A stretch of 64,000 nt of DNA from the NCBI GenBank assembly GCA_014526335.1, contig JACTAT010000060.1, positions 7,915,686 to 7,979,685 on the forward strand, given 5' to 3'. The stretch is from Chrysaora quinquecirrha (taxonomy: Eukaryota > Cnidaria > Scyphozoa > Semaeostomeae > Pelagiidae). Shown here in pieces: positions 1 to 14,319 of the stretch. A program made the translations under genes and the position numbers. The notes beneath the pieces were generated by a model, which did not search any database, had not been told where the DNA came from, and saw nothing but the letters and a program-made list of their open reading frames with translations. Each line of letters opens with the position of its first letter. Position 1 is the first letter of the stretch.

Positions 1-3000
1 TTAACACTGAGCAATATTTCCCAGTGAATCCATAAGGACACATGCAAAATACTTCTGTGTTATTGGCAATTGATTGGCAAGTACCGTTGTTTAAACAAGG
101 GGTTGAATAACAAAGATCTCTTCTCAGGCTACATAATCTCCCTTCGAACTTCTCAGTACAAAGACATGTTAAATTCCAGTCGCCATTTTGGAGCTTCAGG
201 CTTCTACATGTAGCATTGTTAGCACAGGGATTGCTCCGACATGGATCCCTTAAATTCTGACAATGCTCACCTTCGAACTTCTCCGTACAAAGACATGTTA
301 AATTCCATTTGCCATTTTGGAGCTTCACGCTTCTACATGTAGCATTGTTAGCACAGGGATTGCTCCGACATGGATCCCTTAAATTCTGACAATGCTCACC
401 TTCGAATTTCTCTGTACAAAGACATGTTAAATTCCAGTCGCCATTTTGGAACTTCAGGCTTCTACATGTAGCATTGTTAGCACAGGGATTGCTCCGACAT
501 GGATCCCTTAAATTCTGACAATGCTCACCTTCGAATTTCTCTGTACAAAGACATGTAAAATTCCATATGCCATTTTGGAGCTTCACACTTCTACATGTAG
601 CATTGTTGGCACAGGGATTGCTCCGACATGGATCGCTAATATTCTGACATTGCTCTCCTTCGAACTGGTCTTTGCATTGACAGATATATCCACTTAGAGT
701 TTCATTTGGAAATTTATCAATGCACGTTCCGTTATTGAGGCAGGGATTCGAGAGACATTCGTTTATATTTGACTCACAATGTCGACCAGTCAATCCCGTA
801 CTGCATACGCAAGTATAATTGCTATTATTTGCTATGCATGTTGAATTTTCTCTGCATGGATTAGACACACATGGGTTGATAGTAATATTGCATTTAATAC
901 CAGTGTAACCATGCTTACAGGCATCACAGTACTGCCCAACAAAGTTACCTTTGCAAGCACAGCTGTATGTATCCATGGTAGTATCATTTGCAATACAGGT
1001 CGCATTATTCTGGCATTTATTACTGAAGCAAGGGTTTGGTAAATTGCAATTGTTACCCCTAAAACCAGGAGCACATTGGCATCGATAAACGCAGTAGCAG
1101 TTTCAATACACGTCGAGTTATGCTGGCAAGGATTGCTTGAGCAGTTATTCTCTTTTATTTCACATCTGTCTCCCACAAAACCATCCAAACATATACATCT
1201 AAAACTGGCGGGAAAAACGGGCTGGCAAGCTGACGCGTTACGGCAGGGTGACGTCAGACAAGCATTTATCATACTCCGGCAGTATTTTCCGGTATAACCG
1301 GCATTACACTGGCACCAATAATTAGCAATGCCATCGACACAAATAGAGTTTTCAGAGCAATTGTTTACTCTACAGTCATCAATATTTTGATCACATGATT
1401 CACCAGTCCAACCCACGTGACATTGACACTTGTATGAATTCCATTGATTAATGCATTGTCCATTGTTTGAACACAATGAATTAGAACAATTAAACAAAGA
1501 CTTACAGTTGTCGATGATTTTACCAGCTTTTATCAAGATGCCGTTTGGTTTTGGAGCTGTTATGTAATTGACAAGTTTACCGTTGCTTTTGATGTTGGAG
1601 ATGCAGCCACGAAATTCAGTTTTCGAAGTTTTCGAGGTCAAAGTCACTAAAAACACAAGAAATTGACTATAAAAATTTGCAATGCCTGCAGGAAATTTTG
1701 ACAATTCTTGCCAAAATGTCTGGATCCAAAATTTTCTTCACCTCTCTAAAACAATGTTTTCTTTCTTAGTCCGCTAGATTAAAATCGGTAGGGCTCAACA
1801 GAACCACCACTGAAAACACCACCAACATTCTTCGATATAAACACATTGGTTTCAGAGAAAATAGAATCTAATCAAAGTCAGCATAATGCTGTTTCTTTAG
1901 CAGTTTATTAGGAAATTTAAGGGAGGTTTTAACTCATTTCGGCAACCATTATAGCTAATACTGAAGCAAAAGACTCCCACTAAAGAATTTCCAAAGAGCA
2001 ATTTATTCTCTGCAGCTCATCTCGGAATGGCCTAGGAAACTGCAAGTATTTTAAATAAAGAAGTCAAAATCCTGGTCAAAATCGTGTAAGACAATTTGTT
2101 GGTAGCTCCCTCTACCCCAGATCAATGTTGGATGGGGTGGGGGCTTCCAGCTAGTACTTCTTCATGATTGTTGTCTCAATAATTTTGGCTATGATTGCAG
2201 TTCTACTTCTGGCAGTGGTTTCATGAAAATAACTGTGTCGAAATTTCCCAAGCTTCTTTGGTGCACTTGATAACAGACAGCAACTTGGCTGTTTTGCAAT
2301 TTTGGAGGTTGTTTATCGAAAGAAAAAAAAATGAGACAAGTATCAAGTATCATACCAGGTAATCCACCAATGAAAACATCAGCAAAACCATTTTTCTGAT
2401 ATCAAGTGATGTATCTTTGCTTCGTACCGTGAATTTACTAGTAAAATTTCCATCCAGGTTCAAATAGAATGAGTTATAGAATCGATTCCAAGTGAATGAA
2501 TGCCATTTGCCATCATTGATGCGAGGAAATGGAAGTTGTATGGATGATTCACCTTGAAAAGATTAACAGACAAATGTTCAATGTTTCACATTAAATATCT
2601 CGTCTTGTTAAAGTGATCAAACTCTACACGCCCTGACATGCGATAAATATACTTAAGCGAGGTTCATACAGGACGCTCAATGCACGTGACAAAAGAAACG
2701 ATTCATGGATGCAATGAAACAGCTCCTCAGTCAAACCATTCACTACCCATATGGCCGCATGGGCAACAAACCTTAAACCAACCCACCAACCCACATGATA
2801 CAGCAAAATCAACAGGCAGGCCACATTTGCTGAAAAAAGAATCATAGAAGATACGCAATAAGTTTATGCAGGGGCCAAATTCAATCTAAACGTTACTCAT
2901 CAAGTTACTGCAATTGCTCCTGGTAAGAATCTGACTCATCATGCAAATTAGACACAGAACCAAAAAGCCATCATCCCAAAGTGTGAAAAAAAAAATTCAG

Positions 3001-6000
3001 AGAATCCTTAAAGATTACTTAGAAGCCATTGAAAATTGTCTAAATGAACTATTTATTAGCCAGCATTTGAATCTTTAGAATAAATAGCATACAACAAAAG
3101 ATACTGAGTAGTAATAGCTACCTTCTCCAAGACTGACTGAAAATGAGATCGATCCATTTTCAACTGAAATTTTTACAAAGTCTGACGTCATATTCCCGAC
3201 AAGCATCAGTGTCCCTTGAGGGTCACGTGTTCTTAACATGAAAGACATCTTCTACCAATACTCCAAATATTAGTGTTTAAAGCCACGTGAAGAAATGGAA
3301 AGCTTTTCGAGTCGAATGTAGATGCAATTGCTAAAAAAGTATAACAATTTTCATAAGACAATTATACAATGACAGGGTCCTATACAAAGACTTTGTCAAC
3401 TAAAATCATTTATTGCACGATACTGTAATAAGGTAATAAGGCAGCCTTCACAGACAAGTGCATAAATCTAGATGCTTTTTATACTGTTTTTGGAGAAATT
3501 GATTTGTAATATTCCTTCCGACTGTGTTATCTACATAAGTAAAAAAAGGTATTGAGCATTCAATGAATTTATAGAAGAATTACCAACGAGCATTTCAGGT
3601 TATGAAATTTTTTATGAGTGGCACATCAGTGCTACACGGCTCTGTACATTCGATCATGAAATAAATGGCTGTCAAGAATTCTATTAACATAAACGTATCA
3701 CTGCAGTAGCAAGGCAAACAAACTTTAAAACTACATTCTTTCAGGCCCTGGCTAAACGGTCAAACATTATCGGTCAAGAATTTTAAATTTGCTTAAAACA
3801 AATGTTTGACTGTTTGGCCACGTCCAAAAACATTGTCGTCCAGCATTTTGGAACAACGAAGCCTTTGCTAATGCGCAAGCGTAAACATCTTGTTTTAAGA
3901 AATGTTGCTAGGTGCCGAAATGTTGCAAGTCGTTGAAGCATAACAATAACAAAGAAATGTTTGACAAGCAACAACTTTGGAAAAGCGGCAAAACGATCAA
4001 ACATTGCTTGGCAAGCACAAGTAAGCAAAAATTGTGGCGTGATGTTTCTGAAAGTGTCGGTTCTCAAACAAACAATGTTGGACGAGTAATGCTTTTGGAC
4101 GTGGCCAAACGGTCAAACATTTTGCTTGACAAGCAAATTTCAAATGTTTGACCAACAATGTTTGATCGTTTGGCCAGGTCCTTATGATGATATGATTAAT
4201 TTTCATCACAACACATTATTTTATCATTTATCAATTCATCCATTCAATGGTTCGATTCAAAATGCTGCAGAAACCTCGTGGGGAGATTTTTGTACCTCAT
4301 GTATAAACGACATAAATGCACAAAAGTAACGTTAATATAAACTTACATTTCTCACAACGTCTTCCGGTATAACCATATTTACACAAACAATAAACTCCAC
4401 TATTGTTTCCAAAACAATCACCATTGTTCAAACACAATCCACTCTTTGTGATACATTTATCAGCACTGCATCCTGGTGCTGGCATTGGAGTTGCAAACGA
4501 GGTTCGTCTTGCATCATTGAAAGATACGTTCTTGTCAGCAAATGTTATTCCCTTTATACAACCAATGTAGGATAACGTATTACCAATCAGAATGGCGGTA
4601 AATGCTTTGATACTTTGACCAAAGTAAATAACACGTCCAAACGAGGCAGGAAGAGTTGGATTATTCAATTCAATCATATCGTTATCGATTTGTAAGGTCA
4701 CTTGATTGTTGCTGATGATTTTTAGGAGTAACTTGTGCCAAGCTCCGTCAAAGATTTCATTTCCTTGAAAATCAAGATATCGATAAGTAAAATCAATTGC
4801 TAATAAATAAATAAATATACAAATTGCCTTGGCATAATACTTTCATATGTTTTTAGAGGGTTTCTTAGTCAAAATTTGATGAGAACGTACGTAAATTTGA
4901 GGAGCTTAAGTATGCAAAGTCCAAATATTTTTGTCTTCGCTTTCTTCAAGATTAATATCTATCATAAACAACCTTTTGAGGATGGCAGAATTAGGAAAAA
5001 AACAGAAAAGTTATTTCTCTTAATAAACAACCTGGCATATATTTTGAGTTAACCTTTAGCAAAGAAAGGTAGGGGCAATAAAAAGCTCTGAATAAAAAAA
5101 AACGAAGCAAAGTGTTCTTATAAGAAAAACAAGCAAAAAGAATATAATATTGAGTTGAGATACCTAATAATCTTTGAATGTGCTTTTGAAAATTTGTTAT
5201 TAACTGCTCTGAACTATTAAACAGTCAGATTTACAATTGTTATTTAGTTTACAGCTATACGACTAACGCACTTTCCTTACCTGCTGTGCGAACTATTCGA
5301 GCAAAATTTGAGCTATAAAAGCCAAGGTTTACTTTGCGATTTGAGACGAAAACAGCAAGCTGCAAATTGAGAATTCAAAATATTATAAAGAATAAAACAG
5401 GCAATAATTCAGTACTTTTGTGAACAAATGGAAGAAGAAGGAAAGAGATTATGTTTTCTACAGAGGCTCTCTTCATTAGTCTTCCTAAAAAACCTCTCCC
5501 TACCAGTCCATTTGATAAATATGAATATGAAAATACGAAATATGATAAACAATATGAAAAATCTTTAAATATAAGAAAATTAAAGATGTTACCTGGTTAT
5601 CGGTTGATAAAATGATGCCATCTTGAGGTGAAGAAACGATGAATTCAAAACCAATATCAGTTATATCAGAAGAAGAGACAAATTTCATTCCCATTACATT
5701 TTGAGTAAATGATGATGAAATACGATTTTCACAGAAAGATCCCGAGAATCCATCTTTGCAGTTACATGAAGAATATGTCCATTGATCAGTACATGAAGCA
5801 CCATTGAGGCATTTGTTGTTAGAGCATGTAGATGAATGCTGGCAGCCGGTCGAGGGAGAATTGGAGTGATTGAGAAATGGTTTCAGATTAATTCGCTGGT
5901 TATTAAGAGTATGGATCTGGAAAGATAATAAAGAGTTATTAAAGAAAATACATTACAGTAAAGTAAAAGTAAAGTTGCTATTTTCTTCTATTCTATTTAG

Positions 6001-9000
6001 CTGAGGGTTACTCAGTCGACTTTACACTTCAACCCTGGTCTAAATGCAAATAGCATACAGCAAGATGCTGCCACATAGGGCACTCACAACTATAGACCAG
6101 GTACCCATTTATACACCTGGATAGAGAGAAGCACATTTATGTTAAAAACTTGCCTAAGTTTATTGTCTCTGCAACACAAATGGAAAGATTGTGGCTCAAA
6201 TCCACAACATTTTCATTGTGGGTTCTGCACGCTAACCACTGTGCCAGAGACACCAAAAATACCAGATAAAAACGAAATATGGACTGCATAAGAAGAACCT
6301 AACAAACTTCTCAGCTCCAGACAAATTATGACTTACTGTGGTGCATCTCGGCATCTGAAAATGCTACCGACCTCCCCTGGTTTCACAAAAAGGCTAACGC
6401 TAAAGGGAGGTAGAGTGGATGTGGAATGGTGTATTTAGCGCCAGTCACTAGCATCTCAGTAGTAGGTCAACAAATCGAGACCTCGACCTTGGCTGTGACG
6501 CCCAGTGGCTGGGCTTGAACACCGACATCGGTGAGCTTCTGACACTACACGCCATTTGGATAAGGCCACGATGCCACAGCATCTTCACGACACCATAACC
6601 CCTTCATTCATCTCGGTCAGTAGCCGAACAACAGACGTCAAATCTATCAGATATGGTTTTAACTTTTCAAATCGTAAACAACTATTAAATGGTCAAATCA
6701 AAACTCAAGCATACCTCAAAGCAACCAAGTAAATGTTTTTTGCTGTATAGATCATTATAAATCTCTGGTGTCCATTCTTCAACACTTCCAACATACAGTG
6801 GTCCACCGAACTGGATTGAAATTCGCCTTGAAACATTGATCGTTGATTCTGAATTTAGTTTTATCATTGTCAGACTCCCCATTATTTCTAGCTTCACAGC
6901 ATGATCATTTCCATCGTTCAAAACTGTTGTGCTTATTATTTTTCTGTTTGTCTCATTCCCAGAATTCCAGCTGAAATACAAATTGCCATTGAAAATCTCC
7001 AATGATAAGAAATCTCTTTCTTCATATGGATTTTTCTAAAAGAGAAATAAGTTTACTCATAAATAGAATCTACACCAAGTCAAGACAAGTTTCTTTCATT
7101 GGAAAAAGGCTGAGTACGTTATCTGAACTGGTTTGATTTGATTCATCTTCTGCAAGGGAAAACAGCGTGGAAGTTTGTGAGAACACTATAATAGCAGTAT
7201 ACACAGTTCCGTATAGACAGTAAAAGCTCTCGATTGGACTCTTCAGTTAGTTTAAGTAGACTTCCCGCTGTATCCCGCAAGCTGACTGTTGTTCAAAAAA
7301 CAATGCCAATTCAGCTGCTCTTTCTGATTAGCGCATTTCGATCTACATCTGGGTATTAATTCCAACTTAGTCAACTGGTACGGTCTGTTGCTGACATTTA
7401 TACTCTGGGAAGTGTCAGACGAAAAAAGCTTTCAGGTATGTCTAAAGATGTTTGTACAACTCAAAGGATAAATAACAGTAAATGATATATGGTTTTACCT
7501 TTCCTTGATAAAGCAGTACACCATTCCCAACAGTCGTAGCAAATGAGAAATTCATGCTAAATGTATTCACAGCAGCCAGCGATGGCAAAGCAATGTAAGA
7601 CACCTTGTCAAAGTTAACTCTCTGCAAATATTCACACCTTGCACCCCTGTAGCCATCAGCACACAAGCACACATATCGTCCTGCAGATAAACGCGTACAC
7701 GTCGCGTTATTTTGACAAGACATCAGCAGACATTGGTTGATCTCGTTTTCGCAGTTTTGACCAGTAAATCCTGGTTTACAAGTACAATTGTATGCAGTCT
7801 CGTTTTCAGAACATGTTCCGTTATTTTTGCATGGCATAAGGTGGCAGAACTTCTGAATTCTTGTGTCACAGCTTTTACCTGGAATCAAAGGAAATTGGGT
7901 ATAGACTAGCAAGGATAGAGCAGTTTTACAAAGATTCTTAAGCCATGTTTATGTTGACACAACGCACAGTCAGAACTAGTTGCCGACTGTTAATCGGCGA
8001 TTTCTGGAACTAAGTTATCGCAACTGACCTGTCGACATAAGCGCTCCGGTTGGCAACTGATTGGCAACTAGTTCCTTTTTTACAGCAACCAGTCGGCGCA
8101 CATTTCCAGAAAGCAGGGCATGTTCAAGTTTTGCAATTAGCTGACAACTGTTACCTGTCAGTCGCAGTCGACCTGAACACTCTTGCAACCGCAATCAACT
8201 GTATCGTATATGTTCTGACTAGTGTTTGACAATTCGACATAAATTAGCAATTACAACTAATTGTCATTAGTTCTATCGTATCATAGGTCGAAATTATCCT
8301 AGCTTTAGGAGTCTTCTATTTAAATTAGAGTTACTATAAAACAGACATATAAATTTCAGCATAATCAGCATTAGTAATAGACATTATTTCATACCTGAAA
8401 ATCCCGGCAAGCATACACACTGATATCTCTGCGCCCCAGTCCCTTCTACACATGTTGCATTGTTAGCGCAGGGTTCAAAGAGACATTCTTTGATTCTTGC
8501 TTCACATCTGCTGCCAGTAAAAGGCATTTTACATGTGCATGAGAATGATGCAACTTTATCGATGCAGATACCATCATTGTAACAGGGTAATGATGCACAG
8601 TTATTGATGCGTCTTTCGCAATTCACTCCTTCATAATCATCTCTGCAGAGGCAGGTGTAATTACCTGTATGAAAGAAATTTCAAAATTAAGACCTAATTC
8701 GAGTGGATCTGTTCCTGAAACCTTCACGATATGCTTTTCACTCATGGATCGGATCCATTCCTTTTGGGAACGGGGTCTTACCTTTCTGGGTACGCGCAGA
8801 TCCTGCAGCTGAAAACTTTGTAAACGCCAGGCCACATCATCATTTCTTTGAATAATCATACACCAGCCATCTGGTACACCAGCTGGTTCTCATATGTTGC
8901 GAAGCGTCGGTGATGATCACCGACATGATCAACACAGAATGAATGACCTTTTTCTCTATTGCCACAGGGAACCATCGCAAGATCCAAAATAGTTTGTTGT

Positions 9001-12000
9001 TTGCGATGGAAAAGTAGAAAATAAAAGATCACTCCGTCGCAAAGCACACGTCAGCGACCACCGCCGACCCTTCGCGAGATATACGAGCCAGGCTTACGTT
9101 ATTCATTAGTTGTGATGAAGCGTTTATAAATGCGTGGCATATTTCTAATAGTCATTTCGTTTCTTTGTTTATTGAGAGTTGCTATGAAACATCGGAAACA
9201 TCCTTGGACATCTTTAAAAGCGTTTTCGTCTGACACTTCTCAGAGTATATAAACGTCAAAAACAGACCGAATAAATATTCATAAGGGGGAATTTATAATC
9301 GTACAGGGATCGAAATGCACCAATCAGAAAGTGAAGCTGAATGGATCGGTACTTTTCTGGACTTTGAAAACTTAAACAAACTCAAAAAAAGTACGATAAA
9401 TTATCAAAAAAACTCACCATTTTTACTATGACACGTGGCGTTATTCATACAAGGCTTTGATTGACAGGCATCGATCACCATACTGCAATTAGGCCCATAA
9501 AATCCAGTTTTACAGATGCATTCAAACGCGTTTTTTCTGTCCACACAAATCTTGTGAGGAGCACAAGGGTTCGAGGAGCATTCATTGATATCTACTTGGC
9601 ACGTTCGACCAGAGTATCCGGGAGGGCAGTTGCATGTAAAACTGAAAAAAAATTTTAGGATGATAATTTAACGTTTTGTGTTATTTACAATTAGGATATG
9701 GTATGCATTGTATAATCAATACATCTTTTCGACAAACAGCTGGCATTTATAGCCAAAACCTCGATTTTTCGAGCTATAGCGTTTTCGATAACAAATTGTT
9801 CATCCGCATTAAGCATCAGCAATTTATTTTAGGTGCAAAGTTTCACTGCCTGGCATTTCCATCGTTGATTAGTTGCAAGCATACCATTATACCATTTGGA
9901 ATGCACAACATGCATCTTGTCAAATGGGTTTAATAGTATTAGCTCCTTTAGTTTCACGAAACTTTGTTAAGAGCGTGAATTCTGGTTCCCTGTTTCATTT
10001 CAGATCTTTCTCGAGAAATTTAGCGATAGCAACAATAGAGAAAACTCTAACTGATTCTCAAAAAGAAACAGCAACATACAAACTTCCCTTCGTTCGAAGT
10101 TGAAATGAAAATATTTATTATTTCTTTGGTATCAAATAGAGTTTTGGGCTAACTCAAATCGAGGAGATAGGGTGAATTTTGCCCCCCAAATCACTATTCC
10201 TGTAGTGTATCATTGATGAAAAAACATTTTGAATTAACTATTAAAATCAAGTTGAAAACATACTTGTTAACTCTGTCGATGCACTGCCCGCCATTGTTGC
10301 AGGGATTTACAGTTAGGCATTCATTGATTTCTGTGTTGCATCTTTGTCCCAGTATATCCAGCATCGCAAATGCATGAAAAGGTATCAATACCATCGATGC
10401 ATTTACCATGACCAGAACAATGATTAATTGGATGTAAGCATTCATTGATATTCTCTTCACAGTTGATACCTATGTTTGAAAATTCGAACAATTAGATACA
10501 CTACATACTTAAGTTATTGTATTCTCGATGCTGAACGGTTAAAAGGAAATGAACAAGTATCATAAAAATATATATAAGAATGAATCAACCAATCCATTAA
10601 TAAATATTGATACATGCAAATAAATACACTAATAAATAGCAAAGAAATTCAAAAATATAGAATCATTTTTTGAACGTTTCGATCTTATGATCTTCATCGG
10701 CAAACTGTTCTTCACAATAGTTTAAAAGAGCGAGGAATTTGTTTGAGGACTTACGGTAGATAGATCGAGCATTTGCTAGAGGTGTACATGGTGTTAGCAT
10801 TGCATAGAGTTTACATAGAGTTTTCTGGCTCTGATTGGATTACATACCTAGAACTATATTGGTAACTAACAATAGCAGTAGAACATGTAGTTCACAATAG
10901 TTTAAAAGAGCGAGGAATTTGTTTGAGGACTTACGGTAGATAGATCGAGCATTTGCTAGAGGTGTACATGGTGTTAGCATTGCATAGAGTTTACATAGAG
11001 TTTTCTGGCTCTGATTGGATTACATACCTAGAACTATATTGGTAACTAACAATAGCAGTAGAACATGTGAGTACATAAAAAAGAAGCAAATAATGAATAA
11101 TGTATTTGAACAATTTCAAAATTGTTACCCCGAAATCCAGAAGGACACCAACATTGATAAGAACCAGATTGAGAAAAACAGAAGCCGCCATTTTGGCATG
11201 GCTTGGAAAGGCAGTGGTCAATAATGCCTTCACAACGTGTTCCTAAAATTCAAAGAAGGTTTTCTCAGAACAATGTGGATATATTTCAATTCAAGCAAAT
11301 TTAGAAGATTGTTTACTGGGATATCAAGATTTGTAATAAGATTGACATTTGTATAAGTGTTAGTTAGGCCTTAGCCAAAGGACCAAACATTGTTTGTCAA
11401 ACATTTGAGATCTGTTTTACAAGCAATGTTTGACCGTTTGCCTCCATCACATAACATTGCTTGACAAGTAGAATTTGATCAGACATGTTTTTGAAAAACT
11501 TAAAAAATATCAAGCAAAAATGTTGCAAGGTAAATGTTTTGTGATGTGGCAAAACGGGCAAGAATTTTGCTTGATTGGCGAATCGCAAATGTCTAACCAA
11601 AAATGTTTGATCGTTTGACCAGGCCCTTACGTAAAAGTTGGAAACATGCACAAACACCCATACAATTAACCCAAAAAGCCAGTTCTGTGAGACAGAAAGA
11701 GTTCGTTTTGTCACTTGGACTTTTAAACTAATTCTATATATTCGCTGTATTCCGTAAGCTGATCCAATGATCAAGCTTAATGAACTGACACTAATCCAGC
11801 TTAACTTTTCTGGTTTTGATACGCATCAGTTTCTCGTTTCTCGGTCGATTTCAATCCGCCTCTGACGTTTCATATTGTGAAGAGTCGGACGAAAGAAAAA
11901 GCTTTCAAAGTAAGAAAATAACTTTTATAGATTTATACCACATTTTGATAATTGAAACTGAATTCAAATCTTTTCCAAGCTGTAGTCACTAGCCCAGCTG

Positions 12001-14288
12001 ATGGACTGGACTGACTAGTATTCAAAGATTCAAATCTCTCTAGTTTAGTCCACGTGGCACTAACGAATGTTAGCCTTATTCGAATATTATAGCAAAAACG
12101 TTGCAACCAAAACAAAACAACCTTACCTAAATATCCAGTCTTGCAAGTGCAGATGAATCCATTCTCAACGTCTGTGCATGTTCCATCATGAAAGCACGGT
12201 GCTGATGCGCAAGCTGATGCTGGAATGACTTTAATGCATGTTCTGGTATTTGAATCAGTCTTGTATCCATTTGAACATTGACAGGTGAAGTTGCTGCAAG
12301 TTTCGTTTGGAGATATACAGTCAGCGGGACAAGCTAAACTTGAAAAGCAACCATCAAATATCACATCCCTGAAAAAGGGAAAAATAAAAGAACTCATCGA
12401 AAGAACCAAAAGAAAGAACTCTTCGTATAAATTGTGGCATGTTACTTGTGGAAAAATCTATATGCCATTCGTGAAAAATCAATATGTGTGTATGGTACTG
12501 AAGAATGCTTAACGTAGCCGAGAGAAATACCCTAATGGAAGTCTGTCGTTGGCTCTCTGATCATGCAGTCCAGGTTCAAATCCTATCGATTTTTTCGCCA
12601 TGCACGAAAAAAATTATATAAATATGTATGACACTGAAGAAGACTACACAAAGCCGAAACAAATACCATAAAGTCTTTGACTTTATGATTTGGAGAGCTA
12701 CTTGACGATTTATTTGGGCTCTTTTGCTCAGTGGAGTCATCATTGGCTCTCTGATCATGCAGTCAAGGTTCGAAGCTTATGAATTTGTTTGCCGTTCATG
12801 AAAAATGCATGCAAATATGTATGGCACTGGAGAAGGCTACACCGATGATTTCATTGGGCTGGTTAGCTCACTGGAGTCATCGTTTGCTCTCTGATCATGT
12901 AGTCATGTAGTGTATGGGTTCGAATCAAATACAATACAATATTAAGTTACATTACCTTTGCAATTTATTATTTTGCATTTTGATATACATTTTGTTGTAC
13001 GAAGATGAATCAGTAAATCGTAGATCTTTGATGCAACCAATGAAAGAACGTTCGAAAACACGTGGTAGAACGATCGATGCGTTTTTGTCCAATCCACCAA
13101 CATAGAACAAACCACTCTGCAACATATATCTGGGCACGAACTCTGCATCTATAAAGAAATTGACAGAACCATTTAGATTTATAAACATTTTTCGTGAATG
13201 GCGAACACTAGGATAGTTTTTTTCCACAAGTGGTATACCACAATACATAGGATTCGAAACCTGGACTGCATGATCTGCACGATCGTTTGCTCTCTGGTCA
13301 TACAGTCCAGGTTGGCAACTGAAACAATCTGCTTAAACCACTTTGTCTACAAATGTTCTATCGATTATACTATACCAGGAGAGGAACAGAGCATTAATGA
13401 CTTAAATGAGTTTCACGGTATCTATTATTCATAGTATGGAAGATTTCAAACCAAAAAAAATGGATCTACCTAATGCCTTGTACTGCAATGAATAGGTATC
13501 TGCATCAACTTGCATTGTAACTGATGCCTCCACTCTCTTGACTGTAAGTTGATGCCATGCACCATTATTCACAGTTGATTTTGACGTCATGGTAAGTGTT
13601 GGATAACTCAAACTAATCATGTTTATGGAAACATTGAGGAAACCATGAAATAAACGAACAAAGAGATGTGCACCATTTTGATTGCCAAGATAGAACAAGA
13701 GACCTTCAGTTGCCCTGAACAAAACAAGAAACAAAACATGCTTATGATCAAAATTGGAATACATAATTCTTCAGTTTGGTATTTAATTACCTTTTAATTG
13801 ATTTAGATGGCATGGATGTATTATAGAACCAAGATGAAGAAGATGATGATGATTATGAAAAGTGTCACAACAATGCTGATGTGATGATGATGACAACTAT
13901 GAAGGTGGTGATGCCAATGAATGATGATTATGATGATGACGGTATTGACAATGATGATAATGATAGTGATAACGAAGTTGAAGATGATAATGATGATATT
14001 CATGAACATGACGATCAAGTAGATCTTAATGATGATCACGCTGATGATGATGGTGATGATAATGATGATGATGATGACTTTTATGACAATGACAATGGTG
14101 AAATTATGACAATGATGGTAATGGTGATGATGAAGATCGTGATGTTGATCACAATGGTCACAAACATTAATGATGATAATTATTATTTTGGCGATATAAT
14201 GATGTTGATTATAATGATTATCAAGATCAAGATGATGCTGGTGATGATTATTATCATTAAGTTGATGATATACAGATTCTGCTGCTGC

Positions 14289-14319
<31 letters not shown>

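Noticed and set aside
832..1087. C-terminal part of the long minus-strand frame that runs past the EGF modules (IDANVLLVLGVTIAIYQ...)
   Set aside because: It is the wrong frame after the one-base break at 1087-1089; the frame one base away continues as cysteine-correct EGF modules to the window edge.
13881..14291. Long Asp/Met-rich and Ile-rich open frames
   Set aside because: Pure product of the gat microsatellite; no start context, splice sites or domain.
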